From: Symbioplanes lichenis
GTDB lineage: Bacteria; Actinomycetota; Actinomycetes; Mycobacteriales; Micromonosporaceae
DNA: 64,000 bases
Direction of reading: 5' to 3'
NCBI RefSeq assembly: GCF_030709675.1
Contig: NZ_JAUZQD010000017.1
Span: 62,001 to 126,000, forward strand
Shown: positions 26,207-34,692 of the stretch, one piece after another
How the letters are laid out: every line of letters begins with the position of its first letter
Position numbering within the stretch: the stretch's first letter is position 1
Translations under genes and position numbers: made by a program
Notes under the pieces: model-generated
Told to the model about the DNA's origin: nothing
Database searches by the model: none
Seen by the model: only the letters and a program-made list of their open reading frames with translations

Positions 26207-26934
26207 AGCGCCGGCACGTTCGGCGGCTCCCACCCGGCCAGCGCGGTGTGCGCCTGCCGGCACCGGTACGTGACCCCGCCGTACGTGACGGTGCTCCCCG
26301 GCACGTACGCGGTGCCCGCGGCCCAGGTGCCCCCGGTCGCCGGCGGCGGCGTGGTGGGCGGGGGCGTGGTCGGGGGCGGCGTGGTCGGAGGCGGCGTCGT
26401 GGGCGGGGGCGTGCCGCCGCCACCGCCGATGTTCAGGTCGACGCAGGCGTAGAAGGCGTTGACCGTGTCGGCGATGTTCCAGCGGGCGAGCACGGTCTGC
26501 CGGCCGGTGAAGCCGCCCATGCTCACGGTGTGCGACTTCGTGGCGCCGGGCTGGGCGCCGCCGTCGTTGAACGACGCGAGCCGCGTGTTGCCGATGAAGT
26601 ACTCCCACGTGGAGGTGGAGTGCCGGGCGGTCAGCACCCAGTTGAAGGTGACCGTCTGCCCGACCGAGGCGGCGGGCCAGGCGCGGCTGGTGTCGTTGAG
26701 GACGGCGAACCGGCTGCCGCCGCCGTTGCATTGCATCGAGCCCTTCGGGGCCTCGACACTCTGCGGTTCGTACACAATGTCGCCGCAGTTGGACACCGCG
26801 CCGCTGGCGCAGTTCGCCTGGCGGCTGGGCGGCGACGAGATGTAGCCGTGGGCCGACGCCGGCGCGACGGCGACGAACAGGGATCCGGTGATCGCGGCGG
26901 CGCTGAGCAGGGGAAGAGCGATACGGCGTCGCAT
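26191..26934 (-). CDS. Secreted AA10 lytic polysaccharide monooxygenase with CBM5/12-like module
   Basis: 247 aa from ATG 26934 with an AGGAG site. The signal peptide ends at APASA, leaving His29 as the mature N-terminus, the first ligand of the copper histidine brace; His105 (LTARHSTSTW) is the second and Phe161 the probable axial residue. Residues 29-168 are the AA10 domain, a (TPPPT)n linker spans about 174-198, and residues 202-247 are a small carbohydrate-binding module with aromatic residues (WAAGTAYVPG, GWEPPNVPALWERA). Expected to oxidise chitin or cellulose; the substrate is not decided by sequence alone. Confidence 0.93.
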   Translation of the reverse strand: MRRRIALPLLSAAAITGSLFVAVAPASAHGYISSPPSRQANCASGAVSNCGDIVYEPQSVEAPKGSMQCNGGGSRFAVLNDTSRAWPAASVGQTVTFNWVLTARHSTSTWEYFIGNTRLASFNDGGAQPGATKSHTVSMGGFTGRQTVLARWNIADTVNAFYACVDLNIGGGGGTPPPTTPPPTTPPPTTPPPTTPPPATGGTWAAGTAYVPGSTVTYGGVTYRCRQAHTALAGWEPPNVPALWERA

Positions 26935-27036
26935 GTGCCACTCCTGGGGGGAGAGGGGGACGGCAGGCCGGGCTGGGGGAACCCGGCCCGCCCGGGACGG
27001 GTCCGCGGAGCCGATGGGGGATGTTCCGCGGGCCGT

Positions 27037-27071
27037 ACGCCCAAAATAAGATAAACCTTATTAACAGTAAA
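27037..27071 (-). promoter_or_regulatory. Candidate LPMO promoter with inverted-repeat operator
   Basis: This is the most AT-rich patch of the window. On the minus strand, TTTACT (-35) is 17 bases from TATTTT (-10). In the spacer lies a perfect 6-bp inverted repeat AATAAG-N6-CTTATT (27045-27062). It begins about 110 bases before the LPMO start. The position suggests repression by a regulator binding the repeat, perhaps responding to substrate sugars. Confidence 0.45.
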
Positions 27072-27154
27072 GAGACGCAACGAAGTTTTTCGATATAGCG
27101 TGGCCGCGCGCCGGCCGCGGCGACAGGAGGCGGGCAGCGCGACGCCCGCCCCGA

Positions 27155-27200
27155 ACGGGCCCGGCCGCAGTCGCGGCGATCCCGGCCGGGGCGGGCCCGT
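27155..27200 (-). terminator. Probable terminator after mannitol dehydrogenase
   Basis: Long GC-rich inverted repeat: ACGGGCCCGGCCG (27155-27167) against CGGCCGGGGCGGGCCCGT (27183-27200), with small bulges. It starts 13 bases after the mtlD stop on the minus strand. No U-tract, as usual in actinomycetes. Confidence 0.55.
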
Positions 27201-27212
27201 CCGCAAGAAACG

Positions 27213-28691
27213 CTAGGCGTCGGCCGCCAGGTCCTCGAGGGTCGCGCGGGCGCCCTTGCTGTGCAGCGAGGCGAGCACCGTCTTGTACGTGGAGACGAAA
27301 CGCTCGTTGTCGCTCAGATCCCCGAAGAGTTCGCGGTTGCGGACGAACGCGAGTGGATCCTCACGCTGCGACCGGGCGAGCGGCACGAGCGAGTCGCGCA
27401 GCCGGTCGACGACCTCGATCGGGTGCCCCTGCTCGTCGGTGCCCTCGGCGTAACGGGCCCACGAGGCGACCACGGCCGTGGCGCGCACGATCTCGCCGCC
27501 GTTCTCCAGGTTCCAGCGGATGACCGGGAGCAGCCACTTCGGGATCCGATCCGAGCTTTCCGCGCACAGGCGGGCCACGGTGTCGCGTACCTGGGCGTTG
27601 GAGAAGCGCTCGATCAGCTGGTGCTTGTAGGCGGTCAGATCCACCCCGGGCACGGGTGCGAGCGTCGGGGTGGCTTCGCGATCCATGTACGCGAGGAGGA
27701 AGTCCGCGAACAGCGGATCCTGCGCGGCGTCGTGGACCAGCCGGTAGCCGGACAGGTAGGCGAAGTAGCACAGCGCTTGGTGGCTCGCGTTGAGCAGGCG
27801 CAGCTTCATCAGCTCGTAGGGCTCGACCTCGGGCACGACCTGCACGCCGGCGTCCTCGAAGGGCGGCCGCCCGAGCGGGAACGCGTCCTCGAGCGCCCAC
27901 TGGGTGAACGGCTCGCACACGACCGGCCAGGCGTCGTCGATGCCGAAGCGCTCCTTGACGTGGGCGCGGTCCTCGTCGGTGGTGACGGGGGTGATCCGGT
28001 CGACCATGCTGTTGGGGAAGGCGACGTGCTCCTCGACCCACTTGCCCAGGTCCGGATCCCGGAGCGTGGCGAAGGCGACGAACCCGCGCCGGGCCACATG
28101 CCCGTTGCCCTGGATGTTGTCGCAACTCATGATCGTGAAGGGCGGCAGGCCCCGGTCACGGCGGCGGGCGAGGGCCTCGGTGATGAGCCCGAAGTGCGTC
28201 CTCGGCGCGTTCCCGGCGGTCAGGTCGTACGCGATGTCAGGGTTGTCCGCGACGAAGTCGCCCGTGACGGCGTTGAAGTTGTAGCCGCCCTCGGTGACCG
28301 TCAGGGATACGATCCGCACCTCCTCGGATGCCATCTTCTCGATGACGGCCTCGGGGTCGTCCGGGGCGTAGAGGTACTCCTTGATCGAGCCGATCACCTG
28401 CGGCGTCCACGTGCCGTCGGGCGCCTTGACGACCAGCGTGTAGAGCCCGTCCTGGGCGGTCAGCGCGTCCCGCATGCGCGCGTCGGCCGGCATCACGCCC
28501 ACCCCGCAGATCGCCCAGTCCAGCGCCTTGCCCTCGCTCATCAGGCGGTCGAGGTACATGGCCTCGTGGGCGCGATGGAACCCGCCGACGCCGAAGTGCA
28601 CGATCCCCGTCCGCAACTGCCCCCGGTCGTACGCCGGGACGGTCACGCCCCCGGCGAGGGCGGCGAGGGTGCGGTCGTTCAGCGGTGACAT
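27213..28691 (-). CDS. Mannitol 2-dehydrogenase family (polyol dehydrogenase)
   Basis: 492 aa from ATG 28691 with AGGAGG upstream; length fits bacterial mannitol 2-dehydrogenases. The N-terminal nucleotide-binding domain has GIVHFGVGGFHRAH (residues 28-41). The C-terminal catalytic domain includes KLRLLNASHQALCYFAYLSG, the conserved Lys/Asn/His active-site stretch of the long-chain polyol dehydrogenases. Reaction: mannitol plus NAD to fructose; other hexitols or fructuronate are possible. It stands alone, between the LPMO unit and the glyoxylate genes; no transporter or kinase is adjacent. Confidence 0.88.
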   Translation of the reverse strand: MSPLNDRTLAALAGGVTVPAYDRGQLRTGIVHFGVGGFHRAHEAMYLDRLMSEGKALDWAICGVGVMPADARMRDALTAQDGLYTLVVKAPDGTWTPQVIGSIKEYLYAPDDPEAVIEKMASEEVRIVSLTVTEGGYNFNAVTGDFVADNPDIAYDLTAGNAPRTHFGLITEALARRRDRGLPPFTIMSCDNIQGNGHVARRGFVAFATLRDPDLGKWVEEHVAFPNSMVDRITPVTTDEDRAHVKERFGIDDAWPVVCEPFTQWALEDAFPLGRPPFEDAGVQVVPEVEPYELMKLRLLNASHQALCYFAYLSGYRLVHDAAQDPLFADFLLAYMDREATPTLAPVPGVDLTAYKHQLIERFSNAQVRDTVARLCAESSDRIPKWLLPVIRWNLENGGEIVRATAVVASWARYAEGTDEQGHPIEVVDRLRDSLVPLARSQREDPLAFVRNRELFGDLSDNERFVSTYKTVLASLHSKGARATLEDLAADA

Positions 28692-28811
28692 CGGTGTGAC
28701 CTCCTGGTTGCGGAGCTGTGACCGCCCCAGCATCGCACCTGTCAGCGCCGGTCGTTCCAAGATCTTTTCCCCGCCCCGCCGAGCCGGGCACGGGCGCCGC
28801 CGAAACGGTCA

Positions 28812-28840
28812 CGGCCCGGCGGTGCACCACCGCCGGGCCG
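28812..28840 (-). terminator. Perfect hairpin terminator after aceB
   Basis: CGGCCCGGCGGTG (28812-28824), three-base loop, CACCGCCGGGCCG (28828-28840): a 13-bp perfect stem 16 bases after the aceB stop. Confidence 0.85.
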
Positions 28841-28855
28841 CAAGATCATCGCAGG

Positions 28856-30457
28856 TCAGGCCGCGATCACCGGGCTTTCCGCGGGCTTCGATCCGGTCAT
28901 GTGCCGCAGGTAGGCGGGCAACGTGAGGAACTCGGGGCAGACCCGCTCGGTGAGCAGCACGGACAGCAGCGTCCGGGCCTGGCCGAAGCAGCGCGCGGAC
29001 TCCTCGTCGAGCGCGCCGGTCTCCGCGAGGACGTCCAGCTCCTCGCGCAGCATCCGGTGCACGAGACCGGCGGTCACCGGGACGCCGTAGTCGGTCGGCG
29101 TCCCGCGGTGGATCCACTGCCACAGCTGGGTGCGGCAGATCTCGGCGGTCGCCGCGTCCTCCATGAGTCCCCCGAGGGCCACCGCACCGCGGCCGCCCAG
29201 CCACGCCGCGACGTACCGGAGGGCCACGCTCGCGCTGGTGCGCAGGGCGACCTCGGTGACCTCGACCCCGCCCGGCCGCACGTCGAGCAGGTCCGCCGCG
29301 GTCACCCGGACGTCCTCGCGCTGCCGGACGATCTGGTTCGGCTCGAAGCCGAGCCACTGGTCGAACACCTCGCGGCAGGTCTCGACCAGCGCGGGGTGCG
29401 CCACCCAGCTGCCGTCGAAGCCGTCGCCGACCTCGCGCCGTTTGTCCTGGCGGACCTGGTGGAGAGCCCGGCGGCCCGCCACGGGATCCCGGCTGGGGAT
29501 CACGGCGGCCATGCCGCCGATCGCGTGGGCGCCGCGGCGGTGCGCGGTCCGCACGAGCAGTTCCGTGTACGCCCGCATGAACGGCGCGGTCATCGTCAGC
29601 TGTGACCGTTCGGGCAGCACCACGTCCGGCCGGTTCTTGATCATGCTGAACAGGTAGTCCCAGCGGCCGGCGTTCAGCCCCGCGGAGTGCTCGCGCAGCT
29701 CCCAGAGGATCTCCTCCATCTCGAAGGCCGCGGGCAGCGTCTCGACGAGGACCGTCGCCCGGATCGTCCCGCGCGGGATCCCGAGCAGGCGCTGGGCGCT
29801 GACGAACACGTCGTTCCAGAGCCGCGCCTCGAGATGGCTCTCCAGCTTCGGCAGATAGAAGTACGGCCCGCTCCCCCGCTCGATCTGCCGTTGTCCGCAG
29901 TGGAACAGGTACAGGCCGAAGTCGACCAGCGACGCCGACACCGCCCGCCCGCCGATGCGCACGTGACACTCGGGCAGGTGCCAGCCCCGCGGCCGCACCA
30001 TGATCGTCGGTAGGGTGGTGCCGACCTCGTACTCCCGGCCGTCCGCCGCTGTGAAGCCGAGCGTGCCGTCCAGCGCGTCGCGCAGGTTCCGCTGGCCGCT
30101 GAGGATGTTGTCCCACGTCGGCGCGGTCGCGTCCTCGAAGTCGGCCATCCAGACCTTGGCGCCCGAGTTGAGCGCGTTGATCGTCATCTTGCGCTCGGGC
30201 GGGCCGGTGATCTCGACGCGCCGGTCCATCAGGTCCTCGGCGGGCGGAGCCACCGTCCACGACGTGTCGTTGCGGATGTGTGCGGTCTCCGGGAGGAAGT
30301 CCATTTCTGACGTTCGGGTGGTGCGGCGGCGCCGGCGGCGGTCGAGCAGCTGCACGCGCCGGGCCCCGAACTCGCGGTCCAGGGCCACGATGAAGCCGAT
30401 GGCCTCAGGCGTCAGGATGTCGTCGTAGTCCGAGGGGGCCACGGTCACGGGTTCCAT
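28856..30457 (-). CDS. aceB: Malate synthase A
   Basis: 533 aa, the usual size of the A form. The malate synthase signature is present as REHSAGLNAGRWDYLFS, with MVRPRGWHLPECHV earlier for the catalytic Arg and a MADFEDATAPTW segment. It condenses glyoxylate with acetyl-CoA to malate, the second step of the glyoxylate shunt. The start overlaps the aceA stop as TGATG, so the two shunt enzymes are translationally coupled, and a strong hairpin follows. Confidence 0.96.
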   Translation of the reverse strand: MEPVTVAPSDYDDILTPEAIGFIVALDREFGARRVQLLDRRRRRRTTRTSEMDFLPETAHIRNDTSWTVAPPAEDLMDRRVEITGPPERKMTINALNSGAKVWMADFEDATAPTWDNILSGQRNLRDALDGTLGFTAADGREYEVGTTLPTIMVRPRGWHLPECHVRIGGRAVSASLVDFGLYLFHCGQRQIERGSGPYFYLPKLESHLEARLWNDVFVSAQRLLGIPRGTIRATVLVETLPAAFEMEEILWELREHSAGLNAGRWDYLFSMIKNRPDVVLPERSQLTMTAPFMRAYTELLVRTAHRRGAHAIGGMAAVIPSRDPVAGRRALHQVRQDKRREVGDGFDGSWVAHPALVETCREVFDQWLGFEPNQIVRQREDVRVTAADLLDVRPGGVEVTEVALRTSASVALRYVAAWLGGRGAVALGGLMEDAATAEICRTQLWQWIHRGTPTDYGVPVTAGLVHRMLREELDVLAETGALDEESARCFGQARTLLSVLLTERVCPEFLTLPAYLRHMTGSKPAESPVIAA

Positions 30458-31746
30458 CAGAACTGCTCCGCCTCGGTCGAGCCCGTGAGGGCGGTGGTCG
30501 AGCTGTGCGGATTGAGGGCCGTGGACACCGCGTCGAAGTAGCCGGTGCCGACCTCGGCCTGATGCCGGGTCGCCGTGTAGCCGTCGCTCTCGGCGGCGAA
30601 CTCCGCCTCCTGCAACTTGACGTAGGCGCTCATGCCGTCGGTCGCGTACCCCCGGGCCAGCTCGAACATCGAATGGTTGAGCGCGTGGAAGCCGGCCAGC
30701 GTCACGAACTGGAACTTGTATCCCATCGCGCCGAGTTCTTTCTGGAACCGGGCGATCGTGGCGTCGTCCAGGTTGCGCCGCCAGTTGAACGACGGCGAGC
30801 AGTTGTAGGCGAGCAGCTTGTCCGGATGCTCCCGGTGGATCGCATCCGCGAACGAGCGCGCGAAATCCAGATCCGGCGTTCCTGTCTCCACCCAGAGCAG
30901 ATCCGCATACTCCGCGTACGCGACCCCGCGCGCGATCGCCGCGGAAGGTCCGCTGCGCACGCGGAAGAACCCCTCGGCCGTCCGCTCGCCGGTCAGGAAC
31001 GGCCGGTCCCGCTCGTCGACGTCCGTGGTGAGCAGGTCGGCGGCCAGCGCGTCGGTGCGGGCGATGACGATGCTCGGCACGCCGGACACGTCCGCGGCCA
31101 GCCGGGCGGCGTTGAGCGTGCGGATGTGCTGACCGGTCGGCACGAGCACCTTGCCGCCCAGGTGACCGCACTTCTTCTCGCTGGCCAGCTGGTCCTCCCA
31201 GTGCACCCCCGCGGCGCCGGCGGCGATCATGGCCCGCATCAGCTCGTACGCGTTGAGCGGCCCGCCGAACCCCGCCTCCGCGTCGGCCACGATCGGGGCG
31301 AACCAGTCCCGCTCGTACCGTCCGGCGGCCGTGTCGATCTGGTCGGCGCGCAGCAGCGCGTTGTTGATCCGGCGCACCACGGCGGGAACCGAGTTGGCGG
31401 GATACAAACTCTGGTCCGGATAGGTCTGGCCGGACAGGTTCGCATCCGCGGCGACCTGCCAGCCGGAGAGGTAGATCGCCTTGAGCCCGGCGCGGACCTG
31501 CTGCACGGCCTGGTTGCCGGTCAGCGCGCCGAGGGCGTTGACGTAGTCGGTGTCGTGCAGCAGCTCCCAGAGCCGGCGGGCGCCCCGCTCGGCGAGGGTG
31601 TGCCGCTCCTGCAGGGTCCCGCGCAGCCGCACGACGTCGGCCGCCGTGTAGTCGCGCGTGACGCCCAGCCATCGGGGATCGCCGGCCCAGGCTCGGGTGA
31701 GGTCCGCGGCGGTACCGCCCCTGACGTCGGTCAGCTGATCAGTCAT
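30457..31746 (-). CDS. aceA: Isocitrate lyase
   Basis: 429 aa from ATG 31746 with a GGAAGG site. The catalytic signature KKCGH lies at residues 191-195. The protein splits isocitrate into glyoxylate and succinate, allowing growth on acetate and fatty acids. It is first in the aceA-aceB operon and divergent from ramB. On the minus strand a TTGACG (31850-31855) followed after 16-17 bases by GATTCT could be its promoter, overlapping the palindrome described below. Confidence 0.97.
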   Translation of the reverse strand: MTDQLTDVRGGTAADLTRAWAGDPRWLGVTRDYTAADVVRLRGTLQERHTLAERGARRLWELLHDTDYVNALGALTGNQAVQQVRAGLKAIYLSGWQVAADANLSGQTYPDQSLYPANSVPAVVRRINNALLRADQIDTAAGRYERDWFAPIVADAEAGFGGPLNAYELMRAMIAAGAAGVHWEDQLASEKKCGHLGGKVLVPTGQHIRTLNAARLAADVSGVPSIVIARTDALAADLLTTDVDERDRPFLTGERTAEGFFRVRSGPSAAIARGVAYAEYADLLWVETGTPDLDFARSFADAIHREHPDKLLAYNCSPSFNWRRNLDDATIARFQKELGAMGYKFQFVTLAGFHALNHSMFELARGYATDGMSAYVKLQEAEFAAESDGYTATRHQAEVGTGYFDAVSTALNPHSSTTALTGSTEAEQF

Positions 31747-31823
31747 CGTCCCGCCTTCCGTTGCGTGCGTTGCCTGGCTTCACGTTCGCTGGTCGGCCCG
31801 GGTGCGCTGAAGGCATTTGTGAG

Positions 31824-31845
31824 CAGAAGAATCGACGTTCTTCTG
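31824..31845. promoter_or_regulatory. Palindromic operator between aceA and ramB
   Basis: CAGAAGAA-N6-TTCTTCTG is a perfect 8-bp inverted repeat. It lies directly before the ramB -10 element TAGCGT (31847-31852) and across the spacer/-10 of the proposed aceA promoter. The position fits a site for the adjacent RamB protein controlling both its own gene and aceAB. It does not literally match the corynebacterial RamB box. Confidence 0.6.
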
Positions 31846-31860
31846 TTAGCGTCAAAAGGC

Positions 31861-33303
31861 ATGACGGCTTCCCCCGACGTCGACCTCGTGACCCTCGGCC
31901 AGCGGCTGCGGCATCTGCGGCGCGCCAAGAACATGACGTTGGAGCAGCTCAGTGCCGTGGTCGGCCGGGCGCCGTCGCAGCTGTCGCTGATCGAGAACGG
32001 CAAGCGGGAGCCGAAGATCGGCGTGCTGCAGGCGATTGCGGGGGCTCTGGGCGTACAAATGCAAGATCTTCTGCGCCCGGAAGCGCCGAGCCGGCGCGCC
32101 AAGCTGGAGATCGACCTGGCCCATTTCCAGCGGGAACCCGCCTACGCGGCGCTGGGCCTGCCGGTCGTGCGGCCCGGACGGCGGCTGCCGTCGGACGCGT
32201 TGGAGTCATTGATCGGGCTGCACCGCGAGCTCGGCCGCCTGCTGCGCGAGCAGAGCGCGACGCCGGAGGTCGCCCGCCGGGCCAACCAGCAGTTGCGCGA
32301 GCAGATGCGCGAACGCGACAACTACTTCGCCGACATCGAGCAGGCGGCGGCGACGGTGCTGCAGTCGGTTAAGCACACGACCGGCCCGCTGTCGCAGCGC
32401 GGCATCCTCGACATCGCGGCGCACCTGGGCTTCACGCTGCACTACGTGCCGGACCTGCCGGGATCCACCCGCTCGGTCACGGACCTGCGCCACAACCGGA
32501 TCTATCTGCCCCAGGTGGCCAGCAACAAGGGCCACGACCCGCGCGCGGTCGTCCTGCAGACGCTCGGCCACTTCGTGCTGGGCCACAACGACCCGGCCGA
32601 CTACGGCGACTTCCTGCGCCAGCGGGTCGAGGCCAACTATTTCGCCGCGGCGCTGCTCATGCCCGAGAAGTTCGCCGTGCAGTTCCTGCGGGCCGCCCGC
32701 GCCGACCGTGCCCTCGCCATCGACGACCTGCGCGACGCCTTCGGCGTCTCCTACGAGACCGCCGCCCACCGCTTCACCAACCTGGCGACCCACCACTTCG
32801 GGATCCCGGTCCACTTCGTCCGGGTCCACGAGAGCGGGACGGTATACAAGGCGTACGAGAACGACAACGTCCGCTTCCCGGCCGACGTCACCGGCGCGAT
32901 CGAGGGCCAGCCGGTCTGCCGCCACTGGGCCTCCCGCACCGTCTTCCAGGCCACCGACCCGTACTCGTCCTTCTACCAGTTCACCGACACCGTCGGCGGG
33001 ACGTACTGGTGCACGGTCCACGTCGAGTCGACCCGCTCGGGCGAGTTCTCCGTGACGGTCGGCACCCCGTACGAGCACGCCCGCTGGTTCCGCGGCGGCG
33101 ACACCACCCGGCGTACGGTCTCCCGCTGCCCCGACCCGTCCTGCTGCCGCCGCCCGCCGGCCGGCCTGGTGGACCGCTGGTCGGGCCAGAGCTGGCCGAG
33201 CGCCCGGGTGCACTCCCACCTGCTGGCCGCCCTGCCCCCGGGCACCTTCCCGGGCGTGGATGCCCAGGACGTCTACGAGTTCCTCGAGCGCCGCGCCACC
33301 TAG
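31861..33303 (+). CDS. ramB: RamB-like regulator (XRE HTH, ImmA/IrrE-like domain, DUF2083)
   Basis: 480 aa. Residues 10-70 are an XRE helix-turn-helix (LGQRLRHLRRAKNMTLEQL, then APSQLSLIENGKREP). The middle has an IrrE/ImmA-type segment where the metalloprotease HExxH is altered to LGHFVLGH. The C-terminal 170 residues are the Cys-containing DUF2083 region with CPDPSCCRR. This architecture is that of RamB, the acetate/propionate-responsive regulator of isocitrate lyase and malate synthase in Corynebacterium and Mycobacterium, and the gene is divergent from aceA as expected. Start ATG 31861, with a leader of two bases or so. Confidence 0.92.
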   Translation: MTASPDVDLVTLGQRLRHLRRAKNMTLEQLSAVVGRAPSQLSLIENGKREPKIGVLQAIAGALGVQMQDLLRPEAPSRRAKLEIDLAHFQREPAYAALGLPVVRPGRRLPSDALESLIGLHRELGRLLREQSATPEVARRANQQLREQMRERDNYFADIEQAAATVLQSVKHTTGPLSQRGILDIAAHLGFTLHYVPDLPGSTRSVTDLRHNRIYLPQVASNKGHDPRAVVLQTLGHFVLGHNDPADYGDFLRQRVEANYFAAALLMPEKFAVQFLRAARADRALAIDDLRDAFGVSYETAAHRFTNLATHHFGIPVHFVRVHESGTVYKAYENDNVRFPADVTGAIEGQPVCRHWASRTVFQATDPYSSFYQFTDTVGGTYWCTVHVESTRSGEFSVTVGTPYEHARWFRGGDTTRRTVSRCPDPSCCRRPPAGLVDRWSGQSWPSARVHSHLLAALPPGTFPGVDAQDVYEFLERRAT

Positions 33304-33306
33304 GAT
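33301..33306 (+). promoter_or_regulatory. Leaderless -10 element TAGGAT overlapping the ramB stop
   Basis: TAGGAT is at -12 to -7 of GTG 33313; its first three bases are the ramB stop codon. The next gene can therefore be transcribed independently of ramB. Confidence 0.55.
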
Positions 33307-33312
33307 GACCAT

Positions 33313-33738
33313 GTGAGCAGCCCCTACCGCGACTTCAACGCGCAGATCATCGACGAGTTCCGGGCCAAGGGCGGCAAGGGCGTCGCGCACTTCGGCGACC
33401 GGCTCCTGCTGCTGCACCACGTCGGCGCCCGCAGCGGAGCCGAGCGGGTGAGTCCCCTCGCCTACTTCGACGACGGCGAGCGCCTGGTCGTCGTGGCCTC
33501 CAAGGGCGGCGCCCCGGACAATCCGGCCTGGTACCACAACCTCAAGGCCCGCCCCGAGGCGACGATCGAGGTCGGGGCCGAGAGCCGCTCGGTCAAGGCC
33601 GTCGAGATCCTCGGCGACGACTACGAGCAGACCTGGGCCCGGGTCACCGCGGCGATGCCGAACTTCGCCGAGTACCAGACGAAGACGTCGCGCCGGATCC
33701 CGCTCATGGCCCTGGTGGATCCTTCGACCTATCGGTGA
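33313..33738 (+). CDS. Deazaflavin (F420)-dependent nitroreductase-family protein
   Basis: 141 aa. It follows the Ddn/DUF385 pattern: LLLHHVGARSGAERVSPLAY, VVVASKGGAPDNPAWYHNL and KARPEATIEVG, a split beta-barrel that binds F420 or FMN. Such proteins reduce quinones or nitro compounds in actinomycetes. The gene follows ramB by nine bases but has its own leaderless promoter, and its end overlaps the convergent LysR gene by ten bases. Confidence 0.92.
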   Translation: MSSPYRDFNAQIIDEFRAKGGKGVAHFGDRLLLLHHVGARSGAERVSPLAYFDDGERLVVVASKGGAPDNPAWYHNLKARPEATIEVGAESRSVKAVEILGDDYEQTWARVTAAMPNFAEYQTKTSRRIPLMALVDPSTYR

Positions 33739-34622
33739 CGGCGGGCGATCGCGTAGAGGTCCCGCGCCGGGCCGGTGAGCTGATCGCCCGCCTTCCACAC
33801 CGCGCGCAGCCGCCGCTGCAACGCCACCCCCGTCGGCACGGCGACCAGCGTCCCCGCCGCCAGCTCGGCCGTCACCGCGAGCGAACTCAGCACCGCCGCC
33901 CCCGACCCGGCCGCCACCGCGTGCTTGATCGCCGTCGTCGACGACAGCTCCAGCAGGGGTGCGGCCTGCGCCAACCCCAGAGCCTCCTCGTACGCCCGGC
34001 GCGTCCCCGACCCGGCCTCCCGCGACACGAGCGGCGTGGCGGCCAGCTCGGCCGCCGCCACCGAGCGGCGCCGGGCCCAGGGGTGACCCGGGGCGACCAC
34101 CACGGCGAGCCGGTCCGTGGCGACGGTCTCCGCGTGCAGGCCGGCGGGCTGGTCGGGACCCTCGACGAAACCCAGCTCGACCCGCCCGGCGAGCACCGCG
34201 GCGGCCACGTCGGCGGAGTTGGCGGCCTGGAGGGTGACGGTCAGGCCGGGGTGGGCGGCACGGAGGGCCACGAGCCACGGGGGCAGGAGATACTCGGCGA
34301 CGGTCTGGCTGGCGGCCACGGCGAGACGGCTCTCGTGGGTGACGCGCAGGGCGGCGACGCCGGTGGCGAGGGCGTCCGCGGCGTCGACGGCGGTGCGGGC
34401 CCAGTCGGCGACCAGCGCGCCGGTCCCGGTCAGGGTCGACCCCCTGGGCGTACGGTGCAGCAGGGTCAGCCCGAGGCGCCGCTCCAGCTCGCGCAGCTTG
34501 GCGCTCGCAGCCGGCTGGGAGACGCGGTGCTCGGTGGCGGCGCGGCCCACGCTGCCGAGCCGGGCGACGCTGAGCAGCAGGTCGAAGCCGGTCAGGTCGG
34601 CGACCAACGGGGGCAGAGGCAT
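33729..34622 (-). CDS. LysR-type transcriptional regulator
   Basis: 297 aa from ATG 34622. HTH region: LLLSVARLGSVGRAATEH and SQPAASAKLRELERRLG. Residues 90-290 form the periplasmic-binding-like effector domain. It is divergent from the TDT transporter with about 70 bases between starts, which makes that gene the likely target. TDT transporters in other bacteria handle sulfite or dicarboxylates, so a CysB/CbbR-like ligand is conceivable but unproven. Confidence 0.9.
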   Translation of the reverse strand: MPLPPLVADLTGFDLLLSVARLGSVGRAATEHRVSQPAASAKLRELERRLGLTLLHRTPRGSTLTGTGALVADWARTAVDAADALATGVAALRVTHESRLAVAASQTVAEYLLPPWLVALRAAHPGLTVTLQAANSADVAAAVLAGRVELGFVEGPDQPAGLHAETVATDRLAVVVAPGHPWARRRSVAAAELAATPLVSREAGSGTRRAYEEALGLAQAAPLLELSSTTAIKHAVAAGSGAAVLSSLAVTAELAAGTLVAVPTGVALQRRLRAVWKAGDQLTGPARDLYAIARRHR

Positions 34623-34628
34623 AACGCC

Positions 34629-34634
34629 AGCTTA
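34629..34634 (-). promoter_or_regulatory. Leaderless -10 element TAAGCT of the lysR gene
   Basis: On the minus strand TAAGCT is at -12 to -7 of ATG 34622. Confidence 0.6.
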
Positions 34635-34692
34635 TGACCTCAGCGGTGATCACCGCCTACCGGATCACGCCGGTGGGGGCGAGCCTGGATCC

